Shown: positions 1 to 13,690 of the stretch, one piece after another
How the letters are laid out: each line of letters begins with the position of its first letter
Numbering within the stretch: the first letter of the stretch is position 1
Assembly (NCBI RefSeq): GCF_947179165.1
Contig: NC_077240.1
Coordinates: 77,016,001 to 77,080,000 of the forward strand
DNA from: Solanum dulcamara
Lineage: Eukaryota > Streptophyta > Magnoliopsida > Solanales > Solanaceae
DNA: 64,000 nucleotides
Direction: 5' to 3'
Notes under the pieces: generated by a model
What the model was told of the DNA's origin: nothing
Database searches by the model: none
The model's input: only the letters and a program-made list of their open reading frames with translations
Made by a program: the position numbers and the translations under genes

Positions 1-344
1 TTAATATAACTAGTCCAAGTCGCGATCGGAGAAAAATATTTATTTAGCGAGATTATTACTTTATCGAATATTACTATATTGATTGCATTTAGATTATTAC
101 ATTATTTTGTCAGTGTCGTTTTTTCCTTTTTTTCATTATTTAAACATGTTATGTTATACTCAAGCCAAAGTTGCTCCGAAAATAATCTCCTGTACACTTT
201 ATTTTTTTAAATTTCGCTTATAAAATTTTGCTGAATAGATTATTATTCAGATTGTCGAAAAATTAAAACCGACCCGATATGACCAAATCCATACCCCACC
301 CCATAAATATCAGCCCCTACTTCTCCTTATCATCTTCTCACCCG
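1..344. promoter_or_regulatory. upstream region of the UBA2-type gene
   Basis: AT-rich sequence with no convincing ORF. It ends in a pyrimidine-rich leader (about 300-400) that precedes the start codon at 402, so the promoter and 5' UTR of the RNA-binding protein gene probably lie here. No clear TATA box could be chosen. Confidence 0.5.
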
Positions 345-375
345 AAACCCTAGCCCCCAAATCAGAAAACCCTAA
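345..375 (+). promoter_or_regulatory. two telo-box motifs in the leader
   Basis: AAACCCTA occurs at 345-352 and AAACCCTAA at 367-375, just before the start codon. Telo-boxes of this form are common in promoters and leaders of plant genes for translation and RNA metabolism, which fits the downstream gene. The motif match is seen directly; a regulatory role is inferred. Confidence 0.5.
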
Positions 376-401
376 TTTCAACTATTTCTCTCTATATTCC
401 C

Positions 402-1966
402 ATGGCGAAGAAGCGAAAAACCAGAGCTTCCGAACCCTCACAACCAGTTGAAGAACCAGTAGAAGAGATTAAGCAAGAACCGGATGCTGAACCCGCACAA
501 GAAGAAGAATACGAAAACGATGTCGTTGAACAAGAAGAAGAAGAAACAGTACATGAAGAGGAAGAAGAAGAACCAGATCCCGAAGAGGAAGATGAAGACG
601 GCGGTGACGATGATGATGAAGAAGAAATACCCGGATCTGGAAATGATGCTGTAGAGGGTAATAATGAAAAGTCTGAACAAGTTAACGGAGGCGCTGAGGT
701 GAAGATGGAAGAAGGTAATGAAGAGGATTTGGAAGATGAGCCACTTGAGAAGCTGTTAGAGCCCTTTACGAAGGATCAACTTACAGCGCTTATTAAAGAA
801 GCTTTAGCTAAATACCCTGATTTCAAAGAAAGTATTCAAAAATTGGCTGATAAAGATCCGGCACACCGGAAAATCTTTGTGCATGGTTTAGGTTGGGATA
901 CCACGGCTGAAACCCTAACGAGTGTTTTCGGAATTTACGGTGAGATTGAGGATTGTAAAGCTGTTACTGATAAGGTTTCAGGGAAATCGAAAGGTTATGG
1001 GTTTATATTGTTTAAGCATAGGAGTGGTGCTAGGAAAGCTTTGAGAGAACCACAGAAGAAGATTGGTACAAGGATGACGTCTTGTCAGTTGGCTTCTGCT
1101 GGGCCGGTTCCGGCTCCTCCACCTAGTTCAGCAGTTCCACCGGTTTCAGAGTATACACAGAGGAAGATTTTTGTTAGCAATGTAGCTGCTGATCTTGAAC
1201 CTCAAAAGTTGTTTGAGTTCTTCTCAAAGTTTGGTGAAGTTGAGGAGGGTCCGCTTGGATTGGATAAACAAACTGGAAAACCTAAGGGGTTTTGTTTGTT
1301 TGTGTATAAGAGTGTTGAGGGTGCTAGAAAAGCATTAGAGGAGCCACATAAGACCTTTGAAGGGCATACCCTTCATTGTCAGAAGGCGATTGATGGACCG
1401 AAGCATAATAAGAACTTCTATCAGCAGCAACAGCCTCAGTCGCAACAACATTACCCTCAGCATCATCATAATCAGCCACAGTATTATCATCATCCTGCGA
1501 AGAAGGGGAAATATTCAGGTAGTGAACACGTCTGCTTTTTTTAAATATCGCTATTATACCAGATTTGTCATAAAATTGATAGAATTGTTACTTTATCCAA
1601 AAAAATCCAGGTAGCAGTGCAGGAGCAGGATCAGCTGGGCATTTGATGGCGCCATCAGGGCCTGCACCTGTGGGATACAATCCTGCTGTGGCAGCTGTGA
1701 CCCCAGCTCTTGGACAGGCACTGACAGCCCTGTTAGCTACACAGGGAGCTGGTTTGGGGATTGGGAATTTGCTTGGAGGTCTTAGTGGGCCAGTGAATCA
1801 TCAGGGTGTGCCACCAGTGATGAGCAATGCAACAGGATATGGTGCCCAGGGTGCTGCTGGTGGATATGGAGCTCAGCCTCATATGCAATACCAAAACCCG
1901 CAGATGCAGGGTGGTGCAAGACCACAAGGTGGTGGTGCACCATACTCGGGCTATGGAGGTCATTAG
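402..1966 (+). CDS. UBP1-associated protein 2 (UBA2)-type RNA-binding protein, two RRMs
   Basis: Two exons, 402-1518 and 1611-1966, give a 490-residue protein. The 92-bp intron is GT-AG, and splicing joins a split glycine codon in frame. Residues 15-120 are a very acidic Glu/Asp-rich tail. RRM1 starts at residue 157 (KIFVHG, then RNP1 KGYGFILF at 197-204). RRM2 starts at 255 (KIFVSN, then RNP1-like KGFCLFVY at 295-302). A Gln/His-rich linker and a Gly/Ala/Gln-rich C-terminus containing ALLATQGAGLGIG follow. This order and length fit Arabidopsis UBA2a/b, nuclear proteins that bind U-rich RNA, form speckles and act in ABA and stress responses. If the intron is kept, the frame stops at 1544 and yields a 380-residue form lacking the Gly-rich tail. 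The start is the first ATG after the leader. Which UBA2 paralogue it is remains open. Confidence 0.93.
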
Positions 1967-4900
1967 GAAAACTTAAGGTGTGATTTCTTTCTCATGCCTT
2001 GTGTGTTGGTTTCTATCGGTTATATATATAGTTCACATGGGACTTCTTACTATGATCTTGACCGGACGTGTGAATTTGCTTATTTCGTATCCAATTTAAA
2101 TATAATGGATTTTCATTGGTTTTAAAGGCTGGGGTACCTATAAGCAAAGTGTAGAATGCATGCTTGACTAAATATCTAGCCAGCTAGACATTTGCTTAAT
2201 TTGCACTAGTGACTAGAATTACTTGTAAATCTGAAAATCTAGGTGGAGTAGAGCATACTTTCAGATCTGATCATGTAAGAGAAAGGTTTTGTCTCACTGT
2301 ATGGAATCTTAGTCTCACTCCTCTCTTGGAGGAAGCCTTTGATGAGATGTTATGAATGTGTAACTTCGCTATAGTAATTGCTAACTTGATGCTGCTGATT
2401 GTTGGTTCTTCCACAACTTTGCTCTACTGAAGGAGAAATCATGATAAGATAACCTCACGTTGCCTTTATTAAATTTTTTAGGAGTTTTTTATATAAAAAA
2501 AGTTTACACCGAATTGCAAAAGAATTTCATGGTTCTTTCTTTTCATTCTGTTTTCTTGGACAGGTATCTGTAATGCTATGTGGCTGTACTTCCAAGTAAG
2601 GTAAAACTTCTTGATTTGTTGTTTAGTTCATAAGTTTTGCAGCTCATATTTATTTGGTTCGTCTGTCTGTTACTATATCTTGTTTGTGTTAAATTTCTGT
2701 CTTACATAAATCTTTAAACTCTTCTTTTACTTCTCCGAAGGTATTACTTACAGATGCATTTCATGGTTTTTTCTGCTAAAAGTATTTTCTACTTCGATTT
2801 TTATGTTTTACCTATTCACTGTGCAGATTCCTTCATAAATGCATCAAACTTTTAGTTTTGGACTGGTGATTCTTCTGAAGTTCCGGGCACTCTCCAAATG
2901 AAGTCTTTTACTATCACAAAAGTTACCTTTTGTTTAAAGACCATAATCTTTAATGTGTATTTTCTTTTTATTCAAGTACTTTTATTCTGGTGAATGTTTT
3001 TAAACACTGTGTAGTATTTTGCACTAAATTTTTCTATCTTAAAAGGATTGAGGAGGTAGGGTATCCTACCCTTATCTCACCAGTATTTTAGATACTTAGC
3101 AATGTCTTTTCAACTTCCAACATCTTATTTTCTGAGTGGTTTCTTCTACTGATCCACAAAATACCTGATTGTCTCATAACAAGCAACTTTTGCTTTTCCC
3201 TCTGTTCAAATAAATGAAGTAATGAGCACATCGAATGGTCTGCTAATTTGTTTTAAGGATTGTCATGTAGCAATTGCTGTTGCAGGTAAAAGGTGATGTT
3301 CATGGCATTTCAGTGCAGGTGTCTTCTGTTTCCTCCAATTTTTCCATGCTGATACTTGTTATGCTTGTTTGTGCGTGTGTGTGGTGGGGGTTGGGGGTAA
3401 GAATACATTTATATATAGATTGAATGCTGATTTTATCTCCACGTTGCAATCACATGAATTTCTATACAGATATTTAATAGGTAAAGATTTGATTCACGGC
3501 GGGATTAATTTTTTTTGAAGTATGGACTATTGGGTTGTTTTTAACCTTAAAGTAGTGGTTGGAGAAAGGGAAAGGCATCTTGAATGTTCCATAAAATCGG
3601 TTTACAAACAGTTGTACAAAATGACTGTAGGGATTTCTTTTCCTCTCTTTTTCTAGGGGGTTGGGGATTGTGCCAAAGTTTCTGCTATTTTGAAATTTAA
3701 AACCTGCCTATGAAGAGGAAGGGGAAGTGTGTTTCTATCCTAGTTGATCTCTTTAACATTATCTTGTAACATTCATGAAGTGGTGGAATCCAAACAAGGG
3801 TATATGCAAGAATGCCATGTAGCTTTAATGTTTTGCATCCAGGGTCTGAGCAGGTTGTTCTCGTGGCATTTGAAGTAGAAGTCTTGTCAAGACGGATGCC
3901 TGGTCAGATATGCAGAATTGTTTCTACTGATGTTTATAGAATGATGGCAAAGGTGCATAGTATGGCCTTCCTGTCATGAGGTGATAAAATTGGTTAACAT
4001 TCCACTTGTGCTTTGTCATTGAGTAACCTTCTACCTATTCTAACCCAGCATGACGACTACTACTATCGGTTGAGTTGATCCTGTTGGCGTTGTACTCTTT
4101 CAAAACTGGGAAAAGAATGAAGTAAAGCTTCTTGCACCACGGAATAATGGATGTACAAGAAACTAACTACGAAAATTGACATGACAAAATCAGGGAAGAC
4201 TGGGTTTTAGCTTGGCTTTACTTTTGTCGATCTCTAACGTTGAGTTGTTCTAGTTTTGAGTTTTCTAGCATTGAAATATTATTTGAATTGGGTAAATGAA
4301 AGGGGCGGTCAATAGCTCTAACATCTGTGCTCCACTTTATATGTTGCTTGGTTTGAATCATTTAGCATTTCGACATTTTTACTATAATAATGTAACTGAT
4401 ATTTTAACTTAATAGTATTAACAAAGAAATAATATACTTTGTGCCTGCATTTAGAAGAAAAATTGTTCCACAACCATTGGTCTAAAATATAATTCGGACT
4501 CAACAGGTTATGACAAAGCTACGAGATTAATATATGAATGCACTAAGGTATACTGTTTGAACTAAACATAATTACAGACGTTCAGGCATTCCATGGGGAA
4601 TTTTCAATAATATTTTGAAATACTTTTATAACATAGTTTAATATATAGTATTATAATTGGGAAAATTATTTATATATTGGGTCATTCTTGTATAAAAGGT
4701 GTAAATAATTGAAATATTTTCGCGATAAGTTGATACTTCATAAAATATTAGATTATTATCCTTATTTAAGGTTCCAACCCTTAATATAGATCGGTGAAAG
4801 CAAATACGATTAAAATATGGTTCTTTATATATCAATTAAAATCTGTTTATTTATCTTATTAGACTTGTTTTAACTGCATTGGAAATTTCATCATTTTAAT

Positions 4901-5100
4901 CTGATTTTCATTGTAATTATAGATAATTAGAGACTGTCCACGAGTTTTGAGTTTTCGGACAAGGTTGACAGCAGAGCAGTACAACATACCTAACTAGACC
5001 ACATATATAGGTGGCAGTCCCAAATTCATATCAAGAATTAACATCAAAATCAATCGGATCAATATCAAGCTCTACGGCTCGTGATCTATTGACCACAAGT
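1967..5100. other. 3' region of the UBA2-type gene and AT-rich spacer
   Basis: No ORF of note. About 1967-4300 is T-rich and probably holds the 3' UTR of the UBA2-type gene. Several AG|GT sites (near 2563 and 3286) could be 3'-UTR splice junctions, but none can be proved from sequence alone. From 4300 to 5100 the DNA is AT-rich, with the 3' UTR of the convergent AGO4 gene probably reaching in from the right. Confidence 0.4.
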
Positions 5101-5562
5101 GGAACACACATGTAATACCACTTGACCAAACACCAATAATTTCATTTCAATTATAATAGTGGCCAAGTTATCTATTTGGTCACCTCACCAGTAAGCCTAA
5201 ACATACTACAAAATAGTAAAAGATTTCCCAACTTTTAACCTGCCAAAAATCTGATAAGGGAAAATATTAATCCACAAGAGCAAACAAACAAGCTGCCATG
5301 ACATGATTAACGAAATGAATGAAACGCACAAGAATAAAAACAACTAGTCATGTCCATAACTTAGTAGCACCAAAACATAAGTACATGATCCAAAATAAGT
5401 TGAAACAGCAAACCACAAAGCCAAAAGATGTAAAATCTTCAGCAGTGTGATTCACCTAAGTCTAGACAAAATGTTCAACTACCGTCTTCTCAAAAGAGTT
5501 TTGAACCAGCAACTATTCACAAACCACACATTAAAAAAGAAAGCAGGAGGCTACGGCAGGCC

Positions 5563-8500
5563 TCAACAAAAGAACATAGAGCTGGAAACTTTTTCCTCCA
5601 GCTTTGGAAGCTGAGGAACGGAAACTGGTCCAGCATTGGTTACTCCATTATGGCTTGAGGAAGTCTCTGATGCATCTTCAAATTTCATCCACTGTCCCAT
5701 TTGCGTTGCAGCCAGATGAGCATAACAGATGGGGGCAACTGTATGTAAGCACAAAGAATGAGCACAAAAAAGAGGAGAGAATGTGCTGTATTCAGAAAAA
5801 TATATTTGGCACAATAGTTTTTGCCCAAGAAAATAAAACGAAACTTACCAACAGATATAGCAGTGGTGCTTCTCTGGTACCTGCAAGGATGATATAACAA
5901 TATTTGTTAAAGCAAACATTTGGCCGAAAACTAAAAATTGTTAAAAAAAAAATTCAATTCATGTTTGCAAAAACAACGTTCACTTCTTTTTCTGATATTT
6001 TTCTAAGTTGAAACTAATAGTTGCGGTTATCAGTCCATCTTTGTACACTACTAAGTTGAAACTAAAAGTAGCGGCTATCAGTGCATTTACGAGATACTTA
6101 ATGCAATACTTACACGTAAGAGAGATTATGAACAAGCTCTTGAAGATCATCAGCAGAGAAACCCAATTCATCATACAAGACATGATAGTGTGTAGGACGA
6201 GTTGTACCCTACAAAACAGTCATTGTCAAAATAAGTTATACCATTAGATGATGTAGCACAAACAGTTTATTGATTAATTGAGAATAAATCAACAACATTC
6301 AGCAACTAAGTTGCGAGTTAAGCTTTGAAACTATTGTTGAACTAGCGATTCTAGGACAAATATGTTCCTAAGAAAATAGTTCACCGACTTAACAAGATGC
6401 AAATATTTGAAGGAAGAATTACTGCAGAATAGTATGGCTAACGCGTTTGGCCAAAACAAATGTCAGATATATGCCAATGCAACCATAAACAGCAGGAATC
6501 TTAGAATGAAATACCAAAGCAATTAGGGAGAAAAGAAAGATGGAAAAGAGAACTAAGAGCACATAAGTCTCACAATCATTCCAGCATGGGCACACAAGTA
6601 GAAGTCATAATTCCTCGGGTGACAGACTTTGTTGTCTATGATTGTGCCTGCAAAAAGTGAATGCGTAAGCAATTTCAACCAGTGGAATAGTTGCAACTAA
6701 TATCCTCTGAGTTCCAGTGGGGTACCTGGAGGAACATTGTTAGGATCATTAGGCTGGAAAAACTTGGTATGATGATTCTTCTGGGCAACTATCACCACAA
6801 ACTTGGGTGACCACTTTTCATCAAGAAATTTACAAGCCTAATTAATCAATAAATAACACAAACGATTTAGTACAATTACATCTCAGTTTACCCGAGTCAA
6901 GTTCAATATACATCAAGAAAGCATTTAGCAGGCAAAACCTCAATAATCTGGTCCAGTTCAACATTCAGAACTTGACTAAACTGAGACTCACTGACACCAT
7001 CCCTGAAATTTTGAACAAGACAACACAATTAACAAAAATATTTCACAAGAAGCCTCTCGACCATTGCCACATAAGGAACTGCATATGATGAATTTCATCT
7101 CAGGGAAAAGTCAAACCTAGGAGTATCAAGTTGATCTACAACATGCCATATATACTGCTCCCAAATTGATTAAACCCAAATTTCAACCCAGAATAATCAT
7201 CAACTAACATTTAGATCATGACCTTACCACAAATGTTTTACGCTGTTTACTCTGGGTGAGGCTATAAGCAGCACATCTTTAACATCTCAAGTACATCAAG
7301 ACTTTTACAGAAAAGTTCTTCTCCAAATCGTATCACTTGAAAGTTTTTATTTGTGCCCATTTGAATCATTGACTCTGGTTCTACTTCCATTTCATGTGAG
7401 CAAATATTTGGAGCATTTATTCAACAGAATGAAGATACAAAAAAAAGCATTTACACAACGGAACAGCACTTGTATATATAGCACACATTTAGCTGGAATT
7501 AAATGAAATATAAGAGAATGATGGCTGAAAGTCACCTGAATATTATTATATGCTCAGGCTTCCTTTTACCAGAGCTCACATAAAAATCAAGCAAAGCCTC
7601 CCTGCAATTTTGTAGCTTAATTATTTCTGGGAAATGCTACAATAGTGGATTAAACTAACAAATACAACTTCTTTATTCACTGAGACCACTGTTTATATCT
7701 CGCTACATGCATAATATCCATTCAAACACTAAAAGTAGATTCTCATGTTTGTTTTCACAAAAATGCGTCAGAGTTATGTTAAACTGGCTCACTCAAAACC
7801 ACAAAAGGATAATAATAGTGAGATTGCACGTCTAACTAAAATACATAAGGCCCAAGCTCTGTCAAGTTGTTGTGGTAAAGAGAACTCCATCTGAGACTTT
7901 AATTAATTAACTGCGAGCAGTAGCCCCATAAACTAAGCCCCCACCCAAAAAATAAAAAGGGAAACCTGAAAGGCAAACTCACCTCATTATTCCCTCATCT
8001 TCAGTGTCAGAAACACGTTTAAATAAGTTGTCTATCATCTCCACTTTAGGAGACTGAGTACGAACTGAAGCTCTGTAACGAGAAATCGAAGGCCACTGCC
8101 TTGAGCTGACAACCTGGTCAAGTTAACAATGAACACACAGATTTAAACCATTATAAATTTTAAGGGGGGGGGGGGGATGCAATATATGTCCTTTTACACA
8201 TTAGGCCTTTGTAAGTACCAAAACAATCAAATAATCACTGGATTTGATTGGTTACAAAGAAAACGAAAATAAGATTTACTGAAACTTGACAGATTGTACC
8301 GCTGCAATTGATGGGACATCAGATTGGCCAGGAGAGCCATGGGACACATCCATCCCAAGAATAATGGTAGGGACCTTAGATACCATAGGGATCGCAGGAG
8401 AATGTTCAACAGTTAGCATAGAATTTAAACCTCCAAGCTGCCAAGAAGTAAAAGATGATTAGGAACACATTTTGAGATATCAAAAGAAACAAGGAGAAGT

Positions 8501-11500
8501 GGGAAAAACAAGATGCCTCGGGGATGATAGCATAGCACACAACTGATGTTTGGAACTCTCACCTTTGCGTTTATCTTCAGGAGCACATTGGTGATATATT
8601 GATCATTGACTCTTGTTGGAGCTATACACTGGGTCACAATGCCATACTCAGCAAGATTCTTTCGTTTCCATGGTCCTGTTACATCAGCCATCTAAAGCTC
8701 AAGAGATCCTCTTGTTGGAGGTTAGCTATTAATCAAGACAACAAGTACGTTATACTAACCGTATACGTCACAGTTTTTCCTCTCAGGAAGCAGACAAAGC
8801 AGAAATTTAGGTGCCCCAGGAAGCTTAGATTGGACCTGTTCAAACATTTTCTCAACTCTAACAAGTGGTGGAGCCCTTCTGACTTGTGGCGACTCCTCAA
8901 AAACATCAAATGGATCTTCCACCATCTGAACACGTTTTATAAAAAAAATCAAAAAGGAAGAATGATCAGTCAGTTATCTTTACACTCGGTTTCAAGAAAT
9001 TGTGAATTTGAGGGAACTTACAATTCCTTTCATTTTTCCACATTTGATCAGATCACTGACTAGCCCTTGTATGTTACAGCGAGCAGAAAAATTGACAACG
9101 GCCCAGCGTTCTATCTTCGTGGGATCAACTAGTCTCTGCCATTACAGATAAAATGTGACAAGGAGATACAAAGCAGATCATAACTAAAGGAACAATGAGG
9201 CTCAGTAAATAGATCAAGTGGAAACATCATGTTAGAAGAAGTGATTCTGAACCTTATTATTGAAATTCCATCTGCCATTACGAGGGACGAAGTCATCACC
9301 ACCTGTCTTCAACTGATGAAATATAAAAGGTAAGGAGACTGAATTTCCAAATGCACAACATGAGGTTATGAATCCTAGCTGAGTAGTAGTGATTATTTAA
9401 ATACCTTTGGTGGAGGAAGAACACGTCCTTCAACCTGAGTAAAGTTACTGCTAATCGATATTCCACAGGAACGAAGCAGAGGCTCAGCATCATATTGGTT
9501 GATTTTGAGAGCCTAAACCAAACCACTAGATAATTAGTGCCAATTCACCAGAATATTGTGAAAGATTCTTTTGATTTAGGTAAATAAAAACCTTACATTG
9601 CTTAAGACTTGCATCCTCTCCTGAGGCTTTTGCCTTGATTTCTCCACTAGTGAAGACCTCTGGAATGTGGACAAGGATTTTGTGTATCTTTGTAATGACA
9701 CCAAAGAACATAGCTGAAACAATTCACAGAAAACTTGAGGTTATCATACGCACAGCACAGAGAACAAAACACTGGCATAGGCCTCTAAATTTAACCTAGT
9801 AGCTTACCTCAATTGGGAAAAAGGTGGGACGTTTTGGTTTCCCAACATTTATGCATGGTAAATCAGCAGAATAACGCAACTCTATGTTGCGGTGGTTGAC
9901 AAAGTAATCATACACAGTAACTTCAGTTGTTTGGACCTCACCATCTGCATCTTTTCCTTTCTGCTTCAGGGTAAACCTAAATAGAAAATGAAGATGAATT
10001 TTACAATCTTGCTTCTGGAAATAAAGGATAACTGCCTTGAGCAGGTGCTACGTAATCATGCCAAGGTTTAAATAAGAAGAAATAACTAAAGAAAGAAAGG
10101 AAACATACAGTTGTTCACGACAAGGCCGGTCGCTCAATCCAGTAATCTTGTACTCTTGATTAGTGGGGCTCGTCTTCACCCTCAAATTCTTGAGTATACG
10201 TTTTGCCTAATAAATTGTGTATAGCTAATCCTTGCTTAGCTACAGTGCACATAACTAGATGAACAGATCATCAGAAACAAGAATCTACCTTTGCCCAATC
10301 CAGTGAAAAAGGATCCTTCGCGTTTTGATTTGCAATCAAGAAGTCCACGACAGGCCCAGGCTGGATAATCATTGTTGTAGACACATCTGCAATTGAAACA
10401 AAAGAACAGCATTAAAATCACTGTGTTAGCATAGAAATATGAAAGGTGATACTTGAGATATTAACCACTAGAGTCATTACCAATGTTCAAAGACAAGCCA
10501 CTCTGGGTAGTCCGGAAGCTGGAATGGAATCCTCGACAACCAAGAACACCAGCACCGACATCAACAAAGTTCTTTGGATCATTGTGGAAAAAGGATTGTC
10601 GAACAAGCAGGCAACCCCTGATACAAGAACATCAACTAAATGAAGCGAGAAGACAGAGTCTTTAAACCCCAAGTGAGAAGAAACAACAATTACTTACTGC
10701 TTTGCAGCATGCTGCCTCAGAATTATATCCAAGACTCTCAAGGCTTCCATAGAGTTCTCCGACTCTTGACCACGTAGAGCATTTGCAATCGCCTGCATCG
10801 GGATTTTGGCAGCAAAACTGAGCTCCACCTTGAAAGTTTTTGACTGGTAAGGACGACGTAACCTCTTCCTGTCAGCTTCATTGGGACTTCCATGTCCACC
10901 GGGGCTGCTATTACCATTGTTCCTGAACATAAAAGTTGTACACAGACGGTCAAAACTGGTATAAGTGCAGGGAAAAGTCAACTCAGCCTTTTTGAAAACC
11001 AACCTATTTGATGTCACATCATCTAGGACAACAGTAAACTCCATTTTATTCCGAGGGAGTGCTCCAATGGTAAACAAGCTTTTTTCACCGTCATAGGCAA
11101 ATTCCTTTCCAGCTAATTCTGTATCATAAGTTTCGTGCACTCGGTCTAAGACCTTCCTTCCAACTCCCTTCCCATCGACTGGTCGACCATCTTCATAGAA
11201 TAGGGCAACCTGTCAAAGAATAGAGTTAAAGGGCAGGGAATTATAAATATAGAGAATTAAGAAAAGAAGACATGTAAATATAGGGAAGTACACATACACT
11301 GTAGTGAAAGAAGTGACCATCCACATTGGTCACATTCACTTTAAAGTGATTCGTAAGGATTTGAATCTTCTGTCCCTTGTTTCCAACTCCTCGTCTGGCC
11401 ATGGGAACACGTAAGACCTTTTTCTTCACTGGCTCTAGTTCTGATTTTGCAGGAGTGAAATCTGGTGGAACAGGGGGAGGAGGTGGCAGACCCTCTGCTG

Positions 11501-11525
11501 CTCCATTTGTGCCTTCTTCAGCCAT
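5563..11525 (-). CDS. AGO4: ARGONAUTE4, siRNA effector of RNA-directed DNA methylation
   Basis: Coding exons in transcript order: 11525-11298, 11209-11004, 10922-10698, 10617-10481, 10386-10289, 10206-10109, 9976-9808, 9713-9597, 9512-9405, 9312-9253, 9135-9022, 8925-8760, 8675-8563, 8437-8300, 8113-7983, 7601-7536, 7002-6939, 6837-6726, 6647-6574, 6208-6114, 5880-5849, 5738-5563. Every junction is GT-AG and the sum is 2727 nt, or 908 residues, the usual AGO4 length. The N-terminus is Pro-rich. PAZ lies in the middle, and MID and PIWI in the C-terminal half. PIWI residues visible are D643 (GMDVSHG), D726 (FRDGVSE) and a THYHV histidine (815/817), so the slicer triad looks complete. The end reads SSSMFFC, typical of AGO4. 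The family loads 24-nt siRNAs in the nucleus, binds Pol V through GW/WG hooks and guides DNA methylation. The start ATG opens exon 2, just after a leader intron. Confidence 0.97.
8164..8176. repeat. 13-base G tract in an AGO4 intron
   Basis: A run of 13 G on the plus strand lies within the intron between the exons at 8300-8437 and 7983-8113. It is a mononucleotide repeat and a likely site of length variation or sequencing error. It has no coding effect. Confidence 0.8.
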
Positions 11526-13690
11526 ATCAAGATCCCCTATCTGAAACAGGAAATTCTGAATTTTAGGAAAGATGAACTGCAACTGCAAACATCATTCAAA
11601 GATGTACTCCAGAAGTAAGGTTATCAGTAAACATTATCAGAGTACTACTAATCAAAGAAAATAGTGTATCAGTGTAACAAAACTGAAAGTGTCTAAATTT
11701 AGAAAATAATTATGAAGACAAGGCAAGTATCATTCATACAAGGAAAAGGGAACACACATTTCAAAATATCAGGTGAAAGACATCTCTTTTTTCTCTGAAA
11801 GAAAAGGTAAAAGACATCACTAAGACACTGCAAAGTACTCCTTATCATATTAGGAAAAACACTACAAACTACTCCTTACCATATTCGGAAAGAAAAAAAA
11901 AGAGAAACAACACCAACATACGACCATTCAAGTTGACATATCAATGAAGGAATTGCTTGAAAACCCATAATGTCATAAATGTCCACCAAAAAAATGAAGG
12001 GTGTGGAGTATCTACATCTATAAAAGAAATATCTACATCTTTTTAATATTTTACCTATGACAGGTCTTTCATATTTTTCTTTTTTCTGGTCAGAAAAGGA
12101 AAATCATGAAACAGAAGAAGTAAAACAAATAAGCAAATGCAAATCTTACTAAAGACTTCATTCCTAAAGACAAAGCCATGCACAGTAAACCAAACTAAAG
12201 GTCCTGAAATAAAACTCAACAACACAACATAATTTTTAGCACTAACTCAACAAAAGTCACAAGAAAGGCTTGAAGTGAGGCCTACGAAAACAAAAACGCC
12301 GTGAAATACTAACTTAGCTGCTGCATTTTATTTCACCACGAAGAGTTTTTACGCAAAACATCAAGAAAAACAAAACCTTAAAATCTAGAACAGAACCAAC
12401 TAGCAAGACAGACATAGTAAGAGCCGAAAAGGCAGCTTACTATAAAATACCGTTCACAGTCCAATGACAAGAGTCTAAACAGAGAAGACATTGCTGAGTA
12501 AAAACGTAGAAAATAGCACAAGTATTACTCAAAATATATCAATTTCCAAAATCCAATCAATAATACAAACATGCAAGCCAATAAAATCACAAATAGAAAG
12601 ATAACCTCTGATATTTCACACACAAATCTAGTTTTTTCTCCTTCAGGTTTAGAAAAGACTTTCCAACATAAGTGCAAGTCAAACAGATCTAGCTAGATCC
12701 ACAAAAACCGATAAATTTTTTCTTTAAAAATACAACAAAAATCAGAAAAACTATAGTGCAAACTCCTTAAATGGAGACATAACAAACATGCAAGCCAGGA
12801 AAACCACATGTAAATGACATAGAAATAAAATACATGATATTTCATCTCACAAAACCATTTTTTTCCTTTTTTCAATTTGGTGTTCTCCAGTTTCTGGGTT
12901 TTATCAAAAGAAATTTTCAACAGAAAACAGTAGAAAAACACAACCCAAAAAAAAACCAGAAAATACTCAAATCCCCAAAATCACCCAAACAATATTTCTG
13001 ATTTTTTGTAAATTATTTTTTCTTTCAGTTTTAGTCAGCATATTTCAGCAGAAACCCAAAAAGTTTCAACAGACAGCCAAAAAAAAAAGTCAAAAAATAA
13101 TCAAACCCCACAAATTATTCAGCCAAATCACTCAAACTAAAGCAGCATTGACTGATTCATCAGCATAAAAAACTCAAATCCCCAAAATCTCCCAAACAAT
13201 ATTTATGTTTTGTAAATTCTTTTTATGCAGTTTTCGTCAACATCTTTCAGAAGAAAAATCAAAAATAAACAAAGCCCACAAATTATTCAGTCAAAATCAC
13301 TCAAACTAAAGCAACATTGACTGATTCATCAGCTTAAAAACTCAAATCCACCAAAAAAAAATAAAAAATCTTAACTTTTCTTGAACATCTTTAAGCAGAA
13401 ACCCAGAAGCTTTCTCATCACACACAACAACAAAAAAATCAAACAATAAACAAACCCCACGAAATTTTCGACCAAAATAACTCAAGCTAAAGCAGCATTG
13501 ACCTTTTCACAAATAGAAAAAAACCACAAAAACCACAAAAATACTTCAAGAAACAACAAAATTTTGGTAAAAGGAGTATACCTTCTGCTCAAAAGAGGCA
13601 GATGAAGCACCAAAATCAAGAACAAAACCCTAATGGAACACGAGAAAAGAGGGGGGAGCAAGAGAGTGACAATTTTATGAGAGAGTGGAC
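11526..13690 (-). other. AGO4 5' UTR with leader intron
   Basis: The coding exon extends upstream to an acceptor at 11541-11543 (CAG on the minus strand). A donor GTATAC lies at 13576-13581, next to a purine-rich segment. I therefore infer a leader exon of about 13582-13690 and a leader intron of about 2.0 kb (11541-13581). The intron is A-rich on the plus strand (T-rich in transcript sense) and has no coding potential. The leader exon includes a telo-box-like AAACCCTAA at 13625-13633, read on the plus strand. The transcription start was not located. Confidence 0.7.

Noticed and set aside
438..680. 80-residue ORF on the minus strand
   Set aside because: It is the antisense of the Glu/Asp-rich codons of the UBA2-type gene (GAA/GAT runs give Phe/Ile), with no independent signal.
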